Part shown: positions 1-7,011 of the stretch, piece after piece | Layout of the letters: every line of letters begins with the position of its first letter | How positions within the stretch are numbered: the stretch's first letter is position 1 | Assembly: GCA_910575475.1 (NCBI GenBank) | Contig: CAJTGD010000003.1 | Span: 152,767-216,766, forward strand | Direction of reading: 5' to 3' | Length of the DNA: 64,000 nt | Origin: Lachnospiraceae bacterium | GTDB lineage: Bacteria; Bacillota; Clostridia; Lachnospirales; Lachnospiraceae | Notes under the pieces: model-generated | Seen by the model: only the letters and a program-made list of their open reading frames with translations | Told to the model about the DNA's origin: nothing | The model's database searches: none | Translations under genes and position numbers: made by a program

Positions 1-403
1 CCTTATAGATTGCATCCACCCATCCGGTTCCTTCCGTTTTTTCTACATCCCGAATGATTTTCAGGTTGTCGCGGATCACTTCCATATCCGCTTTTTTCAC
101 TTTCTTTTTGTTCCACAGCTTCAATGCCTTTTTCCTCTTCGGACGGTTTGCATTGAAATAAGCTGTAAAATCAGCATTGTACATGTTATAGCTGTCTGCC
201 ACCATCTTGCTTTCCCAGGCTTTCCGGATGAACGCAATTTCTCTCGGCGTCAGTGCGTCATAATCTGATCTGGAATATCCGAAATTGACAACAAAAAAAG
301 CGAAGTCGATATCCTTTTGATACGGCTCCGCAATTTCCATATACTCCTGATCCGCTTCATCGCTGCTAAAGTATTCGAACTCAATCAGCCTTCTCGGAAG
401 AAA
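1..403 (-). CDS. Tail assembly chaperone, -1 frame extension (gpGT-like, cut by window edge)
   Basis: A reading frame without its own start is open from the slippage site at 403-409 to the left edge of the window, about 134 codons. It lies in the -1 frame relative to the short chaperone at 385-693. The translated stretch is rich in charged and aromatic residues and ends in a lysine-rich segment, and shows no similarity to the next gene upstream, so it is not a shadow. In long-tailed phages the second tail chaperone is made as a fusion to the first by -1 frameshifting, and the pair loads tail tube subunits on the tape measure protein during tail assembly. The position just downstream of the tail tube gene fits that order exactly. 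The C-terminus and the tape measure gene lie outside the window. Confidence 0.75.
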
Positions 404-693
404 AAAGGGCAGTCCCTTTCCAACGCCTCCAGGACAATCGCACACACATCCGGGTAGCCGTTGGATTCAATCAGGCTCTCCGCTATTTCCATCCCCTTCT
501 TGGGATTCAGGAAAGCATCCGCCCCATCCTCTTTGATCCCGTATGCGACATAGGTTTTCAAGGATGCCAGACTGAGCAGCCCACGTGTACGCTGTAAGTC
601 CGCCAGCGTCGGCATATTTGTTACTCCCTCAATCATTTCAATCCGTTTCATGTTGTATTTCAAAGCATAATTCTTTCCGCCATAAGTAATCAT
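385..693 (-). CDS. Tail assembly chaperone, short product (gpG-like)
   Basis: A 102-residue protein with no membrane segment and no signal peptide. It follows the tail tube gene (710-1522) after a short gap and ends six codons after a -1 slippage heptamer, which is how the small tail chaperone of lambda-like and Gram-positive siphoviruses is organised. The short form and the frameshifted long form act together in assembling the tail around the tape measure protein. The protein sequence itself matches no domain I can name with certainty; the call rests on synteny, size and the slippage site. Confidence 0.75.
   Translation of the reverse strand: MITYGGKNYALKYNMKRIEMIEGVTNMPTLADLQRTRGLLSLASLKTYVAYGIKEDGADAFLNPKKGMEIAESLIESNGYPDVCAIVLEALERDCPFFFREG
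403..409 (-). promoter_or_regulatory. Programmed -1 ribosomal slippage heptamer C CCU UUU
   Basis: Read on the minus strand in the frame of the short chaperone, the codons TGC CCT TTT TTC contain C CCT TTT, a perfect X XXY YYZ slippery heptamer. It lies six codons before the zero-frame stop at 385-387. Shifting back one base here joins the frame that stays open to the window edge. The match to the classical heptamer and the conserved gene position make slippage very likely; the efficiency cannot be judged from sequence. Confidence 0.8.
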
Positions 694-709
694 AAATGAT
701 CCCTGCCTC

Positions 710-1522
710 CTATTCCTGAATGGTTACTGTTGCAATACCGGCTTTTCTCGCTTTTCCCTCCGAAGTACACTCCACGATCAGAAGCCGTTCTCCTGACACT
801 GCTGCCAGCTCTGCTTCTCCGTCCCAGGTGTCCATACTCGTACAGTCATCATCATAAGACGGATATACAGCGGCTGATCCCTTTGAATACCGGTAAGTAT
901 TTCCGGCTTCCCTGGCCGGGTTCACATATACCGCAGTATTTCCGGCAGAACTCCCGGCAACAGAAACTACTGTCAATACATCGAGCACAGCATTCCCCGG
1001 CTGGATATCTAATGCAGGTTTATTCGTAAGGAGATCTAGGAGCGCTCCCATACCTTCCAGGGACAGGCTGTACGTCATAGCATCATCATAGGGCGCTTCC
1101 AGCGGATAATCCGTGATGACCGCAAGACCACCGAACATCCCTCTTTTCCGTTTTCCATCGATCACCTTGATGCACACAGGTTCCGAATTTTCAAATGATT
1201 CCGACAAAATACTGTGCGCCTCATCCCCAGGAACGTAAAGGCCGTCATTGTCAATGCTCCACTCCTTCATACCCGCGATCTTTGATTTCCAGCCGCCAGC
1301 AGTATCCTTGCTGGTGATCTCGATGGAATCCGCGGAGCGGTTGATCGTCAGCCCCTTCTGTCCCCCAATGGCGATCAGCTTGCTCCCATCCGCATTATAG
1401 ACAGCAAGCAGGATGTCCTTCCCGGCCAGTGCTTTCGCCGCAGAACTTGAAAAATCGCAGTAAGCACCGCCGTCAAATGCGTTATCCGCAAAAAGCTGTA
1501 ATAAAAATCCATTGAATCTCAT
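710..1522 (-). CDS. Major tail (tube) protein, TP901-1-like, with Prp-type leader
   Basis: A 270-residue structural protein. The middle part, with the segments GGQKGLTINRSADSIEITSK and GGWKSKIAGMKEWSID, is typical of the TP901-1 family of major tail tube proteins, which stack as hexamers around the tape measure. The last ~80 residues (from about 190) look like an added surface domain. The first 12 residues end in LQLFA, the same leader seen in the scaffold and major capsid proteins of this phage; it resembles the site cut by Prp proteases, and a Prp-like gene lies at 4768-5055. The gene sits between the tail completion protein and the tail chaperones, as usual. Removal of the leader is an inference. 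Confidence 0.85.
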   Translation of the reverse strand: MRFNGFLLQLFADNAFDGGAYCDFSSSAAKALAGKDILLAVYNADGSKLIAIGGQKGLTINRSADSIEITSKDTAGGWKSKIAGMKEWSIDNDGLYVPGDEAHSILSESFENSEPVCIKVIDGKRKRGMFGGLAVITDYPLEAPYDDAMTYSLSLEGMGALLDLLTNKPALDIQPGNAVLDVLTVVSVAGSSAGNTAVYVNPAREAGNTYRYSKGSAAVYPSYDDDCTSMDTWDGEAELAAVSGERLLIVECTSEGKARKAGIATVTIQE

Positions 1523-1536
1523 AACATCATCTCCTC

Positions 1537-1947
1537 CTAAATTTTACATTTGAATCCGTAGCAAATCATAAATTCATAAGCCAGAACCGCGTGCTTTTCG
1601 TTGGTCTCGTCTGTTTTGATCGTCTGCACTCCATTATTGGTCTGCATGATCAGATCGAATCCTTCGGGAAGCTCAATGTCCTCCGTCAGCGCCTCTTCCA
1701 GCTCCTGTATCAGTCCGTAGATCCCTACAGAAGATTCACCCGGTTCCGCGACCGCATGGATCCAGACTGTAAAGACATCCCGCCACATGGTCTTGGAATG
1801 GGCCGGACGTTTTCCAACAATCTCCGCAAAATAAAAAGGACTAGGCGCATTTTTCGGTACGGCATCATAACACTTCGTCCCTGTATGATCCTCTATTTTC
1901 TTCTGGATGGCAGATATTAGATCCGTCAGTCCTATCTGTTTATACAT
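1537..1947 (-). CDS. Phage tail completion / terminator protein
   Basis: A 136-residue soluble protein lying between the gp10-like protein and the tail tube gene. In siphoviruses this slot belongs to the tail terminator (completion) protein, which caps the tail tube and docks it on the head. The sequence, with SPFYFAEIVGKRP and a C-terminal VLAYEFMICYGFKCKI beta strand, resembles DUF5072-type proteins of Clostridia phages, but the family name is from memory and the assignment rests mainly on gene order. It is followed after 14 bases by the tail tube gene and preceded after 3 bases by the gp10-like gene, so all are co-transcribed. Confidence 0.65.
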   Translation of the reverse strand: MYKQIGLTDLISAIQKKIEDHTGTKCYDAVPKNAPSPFYFAEIVGKRPAHSKTMWRDVFTVWIHAVAEPGESSVGIYGLIQELEEALTEDIELPEGFDLIMQTNNGVQTIKTDETNEKHAVLAYEFMICYGFKCKI

Positions 1948-1950
1948 AGC

Positions 1951-2301
1951 TTACCCTTTCTTAATCGCATTTTTTAAATCCTGATAATAGATGAATGCCT
2001 GTGAATCCACGTTTGCTTTCAGGAAGTGCTTGCCGGAAACCCAGCCCCCGTCAATTGTACGGTGCCCATATTCCACATGGGGCGCATAATCTGCGTAATA
2101 ACCCATCTCGTCCCCATAGGTACCGGAAGATTTCCGCAGCTCTCCTGTTTTAATGGGCGTCCCGCCGTTTCTCGCGGCATTGAGTAATTCCGTGACATTC
2201 TTCTTGACGACCGCGTTAAAACGTACTTCATTCATGGATTGAAGCGCCCTTGCCAGGCGATCTATATCAACTTTGTTTAATTCTATTTTTACCAAGCCCA
2301 T
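1951..2301 (-). CDS. HK97 gp10-like head-tail joining / tail component
   Basis: A 116-residue protein with the hallmarks of the HK97 gp10-like family: an N-terminal helix, the segment PIKTGELRKSS at about residues 50-60, and the pair YAPHVEYGHR and GKHFLKANVD before a C-terminal helix. The family is placed at the head-tail interface and acts in tail attachment. It lies 4 bases after the head-closure gene in the unbroken connector operon. Another frame in the same stretch gives a 70-codon ORF that I regard as a shadow. Confidence 0.85.
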   Translation of the reverse strand: MGLVKIELNKVDIDRLARALQSMNEVRFNAVVKKNVTELLNAARNGGTPIKTGELRKSSGTYGDEMGYYADYAPHVEYGHRTIDGGWVSGKHFLKANVDSQAFIYYQDLKNAIKKG

Positions 2302-2305
2302 TTCA

Positions 2306-2648
2306 TCATCCCTTATAAATCCTCACCTGAATCGCTGTGTACCTTGGGCTCAGGTCAATGACCTTCGTGATTTCCTGTACACAGTCGTCAATTTCTGCTT
2401 TCTGGCATTCCGGAAACATAGAAAAAGGAATCGGGATCAGGAACCGCTGTTCGTTCCGGGTCACCTCCCGGCCTTCCAGGGCAATCTGTTCATCCGTCCA
2501 GGGCGTGACACGGGCAGTTGTCTCCTTCACTGCCGTATAATCATACTGCGGGTTATGAAGCTCGTCCTCCCCGGTCTGCTTTTTTGCCAGAAGCCTGCAT
2601 GTCTTCCAGATCACAGAAAGCCATCTGCTTTTCCTGCTGTTCGATCAT
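2306..2648 (-). CDS. Head-closure (head-tail adaptor) protein, apparently frameshifted
   Basis: The best ribosome site, GAGGGAATAAA before ATG at 2646-2648 (ATGA overlap with the gene upstream), opens a frame reading MIEQQEKQMAFCDLEDM that stops after 31 codons. The conserved body of the protein (TGEDELHN, TPWTDEQIALEGREVTRNEQ, IDLSPRYTAIQV) lies in another frame, open to the stop at 2306. In that frame the only nearby start is a GTG at 2614 without a ribosome site. Removing one A from the six-A run at 2580-2585 joins the two parts in one frame. Head-closure proteins seal the connector after DNA packaging and bind the tail. Either the gene is broken, or the run was miscounted in assembly. Translation from the GTG would give a 102-residue protein. 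Confidence 0.7.
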
Positions 2649-2845
2649 TTTATTCCCTCATAATAGGTACGGCGGTACATTTTCACCACAGCATCTACGC
2701 AGATCGACTCAAACAGATTCGGCAGCGCCCCAACACCCAGCCGCAGGCAAAGCCGGTCAGATATGGTACTGATATACTCCTCCAGAACTTCATCCTTTAG
2801 CATTGCGTCCGGAATCCGTTTTTTCACTCTTTCCAGCATTTCCAT
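2645..2845 (-). CDS. Phage head-tail connector protein (gp6-like)
   Basis: A 66-residue, mostly helical protein with the pattern LEEYISTISDRLCLRLG followed by a second helix (ESICVDAVVKMYRRTYYEG), as in the gp6-like/SPP1 gp15-like connectors that bind beneath the portal. I prefer the ATG at 2843-2845, which has GAGG six bases upstream, over a GTG at 2852-2854. It overlaps the next gene by the ATGA junction at 2645-2648. Position between the small 68-residue protein and the head-closure protein agrees with the usual connector order. Confidence 0.75.
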   Translation of the reverse strand: MEMLERVKKRIPDAMLKDEVLEEYISTISDRLCLRLGVGALPNLFESICVDAVVKMYRRTYYEGIK

Positions 2846-2861
2846 AAAATGCACCTCGCTT

Positions 2862-3068
2862 TTAGCCCTGCTTCTTTCTGGAAGTACGTTTCTTCACAGG
2901 CTGTTCCACATTTTCGATTAATGGGACGCCTTGCCTGTTCTCCTTTCCGGAAAGCTCTTTGATACGTTCCTCCGTAACATCCACCCCATCACGTGGGAAG
3001 GCTTCTCCAACGTGATAAGGGTGGTCTCCATCCTGCAGATCCGTAAAGAATTTCACCACCCTGTACAT
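2862..3068 (-). CDS. Small phage protein between capsid and connector genes
   Basis: A 68-residue protein starting at the ATG at 3066-3068, which has AGGAGGAG just upstream overlapping the end of the major capsid gene. A longer reading upstream of that start has no ribosome site. The sequence begins MYRVVKFFTDLQDGDHPYHV and ends in a basic tail (KKRTSRKKQG). Short proteins with a similar start are common at this locus in Clostridia phages and have been suggested to relate to Rho-termination-factor-like or head-decoration proteins; I see no firm functional motif here. Confidence 0.65.
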   Translation of the reverse strand: MYRVVKFFTDLQDGDHPYHVGEAFPRDGVDVTEERIKELSGKENRQGVPLIENVEQPVKKRTSRKKQG

Positions 3069-3078
3069 CCTTCTCCTC

Positions 3079-4011
3079 CTATGCTCCTGTGCCGTTTCCG
3101 ATCGTACCGATAAATACACCGTCCTCAAACTCGGGGAAAAACTTCACGCAGGACATCAGAAGGGTATCCACGCTTGCATTCCTGGAATTGATAGAATGCG
3201 TCATTCCGACCAAACCCGTAGAATCCGCCATCAGGGAAAATGTCTGTGCTACATCACCGGACATAGGCACATATGCCCCGCGCATATTTTCCTTAGCCGC
3301 AGCGATCGGATTTTTCGCTGTCACCTGGGGAGAGATGATCGCAGTCCCCAATCCAAGGAAATTTTCGATATAGGTAAACCCGAACGCTGTCTGCATCGTG
3401 ATCTGGGCCGTCCCCAGATAGTCAGCCACGTCCTGCTGGTTGATGAAATATACGGGTGTTACATCCTCATCCTCGTAATACTCCTGCAGTTTTGCCCACA
3501 GGTTAGCTAAAACAGCCTGCAGGGTTGCCCCGGTCACCGTTCCGGATCCCTTTTTCAGGGCTGCATATAAGGACTTCTTGGTCTCTTTCTGTACCTTTCC
3601 TACCAGCTTCTCATCACTCTGGTTGATCGCGATATTCCTGCCGACTTTCTGGATCGTCTCTGCGGTGGTGTTTCTGCGGTACTTATCCAGGTCAAGTGAA
3701 ATTGTATTGGCAAGTGTCCGTCTTACCTTCGTAAGGCCAATCGTCTTGCCTTCCCCCACCTGGTCAGCCAGTTCGCCAACATCCCACTTATAGATCTTAA
3801 TATCCGTGCCGGCAGACATCGGGATCAGGTCCGTAATGCCCAGAAGCTTCTGGAGCTCTACAATATTTTTTGAAATCCGGCTGGTAAAATCAACAGAAAT
3901 CGCCGGTGCCATATCTGCCGTTGTGGTCGTTCCTGCCGCCGGTTCTGTAGGCGTGGTACTGGAATCTCCCTCCGCAAATAACTGCAGCATCATAAATTCT
4001 TTGTTCTTCAT
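3079..4011 (-). CDS. Major capsid protein, with Prp-type N-terminal leader
   Basis: A 310-residue protein that follows the scaffold gene and is followed by connector genes, the standard place of the major capsid protein. The body is of HK97-fold type: an extended N-terminal arm, then an E-loop-like stretch and an A-domain, with the segments ELADQVGEGKTIGLTKVRRT and TPVYFINQQDVADYLG near the middle. The first 13 residues, ending in MLQLFA before EGDSS, form the same leader as in the scaffold and tail tube proteins and resemble the L27 leader cleaved by Prp. A Pro/Thr-rich linker follows the leader. Cleavage is inferred from the motif and from the Prp homologue at 4768-5055. Confidence 0.9.
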   Translation of the reverse strand: MKNKEFMMLQLFAEGDSSTTPTEPAAGTTTTADMAPAISVDFTSRISKNIVELQKLLGITDLIPMSAGTDIKIYKWDVGELADQVGEGKTIGLTKVRRTLANTISLDLDKYRRNTTAETIQKVGRNIAINQSDEKLVGKVQKETKKSLYAALKKGSGTVTGATLQAVLANLWAKLQEYYEDEDVTPVYFINQQDVADYLGTAQITMQTAFGFTYIENFLGLGTAIISPQVTAKNPIAAAKENMRGAYVPMSGDVAQTFSLMADSTGLVGMTHSINSRNASVDTLLMSCVKFFPEFEDGVFIGTIGNGTGA

Positions 4012-4026
4012 ACGTTCATACCTCCA

Positions 4027-4656
4027 TCATCTGAATAAATGCATATTTTCCTGGATCAATCTCTGACGTTCCGTCCGATCCTTCACTGCCAGGATCTGCT
4101 CTTTCGTAAGTTTTGACGCCCCGCCTGCTTTGGGAGGCTCCCCCTTCAGCGCATCCTTAACGGCCTTGTTGACCGCCTCCTGGAAAAGGCTGATAAACTC
4201 TTCCACTGATTTTTTTGTCTGATCCGCATCCTCGGAGATCAGAACCCCCAGCAGGTTATCGCCAATGCTGATATTCTTCTCCCGGAGCATTGCCCTGGCA
4301 GATTTTGACATTTCCGCAATGGCTTCCTTGCGCATCAACTCCTGAACCTGCTCCTGGAGCTTCTTGTTTTCATGCTCCGCACGCTCCTGAGCATTCATCT
4401 CCGCAAGCCGGGTCGCTTCCGCCATCTCCTTTTCATGTTTCGCCATCATTTTTGCAAACTTCTGGTTGAACATCCGGTCAAAATCCTCATCCGAGTATTT
4501 TGCGGCGGGTTTTGGATCCGGCGGCTCTGGATCATCCCCGCCAGTCTTGTCTTTATTCCGCGCATCCTGGTCGTCAGAGCCTTTCCCTCCCTGATCCTGA
4601 CCTACCGCCGGATCTTCCGCAAATAACTGCAAGGCCATAAACAACTTATTTTTCAT
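4027..4656 (-). CDS. Capsid scaffolding protein, DUF4355-like, with Prp-type leader
   Basis: A 209-residue protein starting at the ATG at 4654-4656, preceded by GGAGG; the longer reading upstream lacks a ribosome site. It has a leader ending in ALQLFA, an acidic Gly/Asp/Pro-rich stretch (about residues 15-50), a long charged coiled coil rich in Glu, Lys and Ala (about 60-130), and a C-terminal helical region. This layout is that of DUF4355 scaffolding proteins, which build the procapsid with the major capsid protein and then leave. Its place directly upstream of the capsid gene agrees. Cleavage of the leader by the phage Prp is inferred. Confidence 0.88.
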   Translation of the reverse strand: MKNKLFMALQLFAEDPAVGQDQGGKGSDDQDARNKDKTGGDDPEPPDPKPAAKYSDEDFDRMFNQKFAKMMAKHEKEMAEATRLAEMNAQERAEHENKKLQEQVQELMRKEAIAEMSKSARAMLREKNISIGDNLLGVLISEDADQTKKSVEEFISLFQEAVNKAVKDALKGEPPKAGGASKLTKEQILAVKDRTERQRLIQENMHLFR

Positions 4657-4767
4657 GTCATACCTCCATAATTTCCTCATTGCTGCATGTTTCACTGTTT
4701 CCCGTAGCTTTATAGGGTTCCACGCCTGCCCTGTATGCCCGTAAAGTTTTAAGACTTTCACGCCTGG

Positions 4768-5055
4768 TCAGATAATCCGCACATAGTCTGGAAATTCTTC
4801 CGCGATCATACAGATACCAATAAAAAAGGAATCTATCAGAAGTTTTCCTTTTTCTGATAAATCCCCATATTGAATCGATGTCATGCCGCTCTCAATATCC
4901 GTTTCTATTCGGTCATCCGTCAGCCCTTCTATTGATCTGACCAGCCCCTGCGTAAGCGCCGTCACTCCGGCACAGACAATGTCAGAGCCTGCCGGAGCAT
5001 AGCCCGCATGGCCGCTTATCATGATTCCGTCCTTCCGGACACCCACCTCAATCAA
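4768..5055 (-). CDS. Prp-like cysteine protease (phage-encoded)
   Basis: A 95-residue protein of the Prp (YsxB) family. The motif GHAGYA with His16 and the motif DIVCAGVTAL with Cys28 give the expected catalytic pair. Host Prp in Firmicutes removes a short leader ending in a QxFA-type site from ribosomal protein L27, and the same activity processes the capsid and scaffold of staphylococcal phage 80alpha. Here the protease is encoded by the phage itself, just upstream of scaffold and capsid genes that carry LQLFA leaders. Translation starts at a TTG that overlaps the end of the thioredoxin-like gene by four bases (5052-5055), with GGGAG nine bases upstream, so the two are translationally coupled. 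Confidence 0.9.
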   Translation of the reverse strand: MIEVGVRKDGIMISGHAGYAPAGSDIVCAGVTALTQGLVRSIEGLTDDRIETDIESGMTSIQYGDLSEKGKLLIDSFFIGICMIAEEFPDYVRII

Positions 5056-5321
5056 TTCACATCACTCCCTTCCAAAAATTCAGCGATCTCTTTAATGTCT
5101 ATAGCTCCTGTGCGGTTCATTTTCACCTGCTCTCCATCCAGAAGGACTATGGCAGGCAATTTATCTATGCTGTATTTGTCTGTGGTAAACGGTTCCTCCT
5201 GTGCATTGATTTTCTGAACCTTATCTGCACCGGATATCCGGATAAGCGGAAGGATAAACTCCTTCTCATAGAACCGGCACGGCGGACACCAAGGGGAATG
5301 GAAAAATAGTAATTTTCTCAT
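5052..5321 (-). CDS. Phage thioredoxin-like protein
   Basis: An 89-residue thioredoxin-fold protein beginning MRKLLFFHSPWCPPC. The CPPC active site lies at residues 12-15, and KLPAIVLLDGEQV carries the cis-proline near residue 60. The start at 5319-5321 has GGAGG eight bases upstream. Being shorter than the host TrxA (102 residues at 42920) it lacks part of the N-terminal strand and helix, as is common for small phage thioredoxins. It overlaps the Prp gene by four bases. The coupling suggests, without proof, that it keeps the Prp cysteine or virion cysteines reduced; a general redox role in phage growth is equally possible. Confidence 0.85.
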   Translation of the reverse strand: MRKLLFFHSPWCPPCRFYEKEFILPLIRISGADKVQKINAQEEPFTTDKYSIDKLPAIVLLDGEQVKMNRTGAIDIKEIAEFLEGSDVN

Positions 5322-5349
5322 GTGTGATCCTCCAAATTCGCATAAGAAA

Positions 5350-5374
5350 ACCACCGGCCGTAATGACTGGTGGT
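5350..5374 (-). terminator. Hairpin with T-rich tail after the small MuF-linked gene
   Basis: Minus-strand ACCACC and GGTGGT form a stem around a 13-base loop, followed by TTTTCTT. It sits directly after the stop of the 75-residue gene (5376). It could end or attenuate the transcript between the MuF module and the Prp-scaffold-capsid genes. The stem is short, so efficiency is uncertain. Confidence 0.4.
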
Positions 5375-5375
5375 C

Positions 5376-5603
5376 TTAATACCATAATACAGTTTTTTCT
5401 TTCGGCGGGTTATCCATTTTAGCAAGCCGCACAAGTTCACGCCTTACATGAGATGGTGCCATGGAATACGTGGATCCATCATGTTCAATAATCTCCCCAT
5501 CTGTCAAGCGCATTTTCATAAACCTTTTCGGTTCTTTTCCTTCTGGAAAATAATCTGCTGAAATATCAATCTCTGTTTTCCTTATGTTTTTCAAGATTAC
5601 CAT
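5376..5603 (-). CDS. Small protein after MuF gene, candidate immunity protein
   Basis: A 75-residue soluble protein that starts inside the last 38 bases of the MuF gene, in another frame. It is mixed in charge (DYFPEGKEPKRFMKMRLTDG, then APSHVRRELVRLAKMDNPPK) with no membrane segment. I do not recognise a named family. A short gene overlapping the end of a MuF protein with a variable C-terminal domain is where immunity genes of phage MuF polymorphic toxins are found, so it is a candidate immunity protein. It could also be a plain small virion or packaging protein. A hairpin follows its stop. Confidence 0.6.
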   Translation of the reverse strand: MVILKNIRKTEIDISADYFPEGKEPKRFMKMRLTDGEIIEHDGSTYSMAPSHVRRELVRLAKMDNPPKEKTVLWY

Positions 5604-7011
5604 AGTATTCTAACGCCTCCTTCCCATAGTCATATTTCTCTGCTGCCAATGCATGAGCCTGTTGATGAGGCATGTTGGGATTTTCCATTTTTATCCTCAT
5701 TTCCAATAACTCATGTTCTATCAATGTCCTGTCATGTGGTTTTATGTCTTTCCCTATCATGAGGCGCTGCCAACTCTGAGCAATTGCGCAGTCTGGATCG
5801 AACCGCTTCCACTCTCCTGTATCAGGATCATATAATGAATCATGCTCGAATAAATAATTCTTGATTCGTCTTATGTCCTCTTCCGGCTTTTTCAGATTAT
5901 CCGCTATTTTCTTTGTATCTGTTGAAAAACTCCGGATTTCCATGTAGTACATCTCTGCAAACTCATCTGCCTCTTTACTGAAGAGGTTTATGATTCGCGC
6001 CCCTGACTCTATTATAGCAGAATCAGTTCCTTTTGCAACGACATTTTCATTGTTGAATCTGTCTGCAACTTTTCCAGACTGTCCATTTCCATATCTCCGT
6101 TCATAATCCTCCATCCACTCATCCCAGTCTTCTACCTCGATCGTAAACGTGCATCTGCACCAGGGATGAAGCGGAGGGAAGTTCACTCCTGGCTGTCTGT
6201 CCTGGATCCGGAACTTCTTTTTTGCAAGCTCCCGGCAGATATCACACGCTTTTCCATCTGCCGCCGTGGACAGCCGATACTCCTCAAAATCCTCTGTGAA
6301 GGGCTGCATGGTGGCCTCCGCCATCACATAAGTTCCTTCCGTATAGATCAGCCTGTAAGCATCCTTCCGGCTGACCTTTCCAAATCTCTGTCGGAGATTC
6401 CTTACCAGCTTTTCATAAGAATCTCCGCGCGCAAACCCCTGCGCAATATCCGTATTCAAATAACCCGCCAGCTTCTCCGTGTTCTTCCAGATCTTCTGTG
6501 AAAAGTTTTCCCCGTTCGACCAGGCCGCGCCAACAAACTGCGTTACAACATCCGGATTCATAGAATAAAAGTTCTCACCGAACCCCATTGCCTGGGCGGC
6601 TGCATCGCCCCCGCGGAGGGCCTGCCTTTCCAAATGCTCCCGGATCTCTTTTTGTGTGGCAGCCCCGATCTCCAGCTGCTGCATCCGCACGGAATATTGA
6701 AGACCTTCCAGCCGATCCAGCTTGTAAACCGTTTCCCTCACCGGCATCAGGTGTGCATACTGCGGATACTTCTCCGCGAATGCATCCATCTGCTCTATCA
6801 GGAGACGTTTATCCTCTGGCGGAAGGCTTTCTAATAGCTGCCGGTATTCAATCACATGATCCGTGCCGTACTGCTTATAATATGCCGCGATCTGTCTGTC
6901 CAGTTTCCGAAATTCGGTATCATAAAAGGATGACAGCCGCTTTTTCAGTCTGGCCTCATCCTTTTCTAATTGCTGGTTCAGTTGCTGCTGCCGCCGCTGC
7001 CAGTAGTTCAT
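5566..7011 (-). CDS. MuF-type minor head protein with C-terminal toxin-like domain
   Basis: A 481-residue protein. Residues 1 to about 160 are helical, about 160-310 form the phage Mu gpF/SPP1 gp7 domain with the metal-binding pattern CDIC and HPWCRC. This minor head protein binds the portal and enters the virion in a few copies. After a linker at about 320-340 comes an extra domain of about 140 residues containing DPDCAIAQSWQRL, LIEHELLEMRIKM and the His-rich HQQAHALAAEKYDYG. Such C-terminal additions to MuF are known as polymorphic toxin domains of temperate phages. The HELLE and HxxAH pieces suggest a possible metal- or acid-base-active site, but no enzyme class can be assigned. The gene overlaps the portal by ATGA at 7008-7011. 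Confidence 0.85.
   Translation of the reverse strand: MNYWQRRQQQLNQQLEKDEARLKKRLSSFYDTEFRKLDRQIAAYYKQYGTDHVIEYRQLLESLPPEDKRLLIEQMDAFAEKYPQYAHLMPVRETVYKLDRLEGLQYSVRMQQLEIGAATQKEIREHLERQALRGGDAAAQAMGFGENFYSMNPDVVTQFVGAAWSNGENFSQKIWKNTEKLAGYLNTDIAQGFARGDSYEKLVRNLRQRFGKVSRKDAYRLIYTEGTYVMAEATMQPFTEDFEEYRLSTAADGKACDICRELAKKKFRIQDRQPGVNFPPLHPWCRCTFTIEVEDWDEWMEDYERRYGNGQSGKVADRFNNENVVAKGTDSAIIESGARIINLFSKEADEFAEMYYMEIRSFSTDTKKIADNLKKPEEDIRRIKNYLFEHDSLYDPDTGEWKRFDPDCAIAQSWQRLMIGKDIKPHDRTLIEHELLEMRIKMENPNMPHQQAHALAAEKYDYGKEALEYYGNLEKHKENRD

Noticed and set aside
2594..2648. Programmed -1 frameshift in the head-closure gene at the A-run
   Set aside because: The run would need a +1 shift to reach the conserved frame; a -1 slip leads to a third frame with no conserved sequence.
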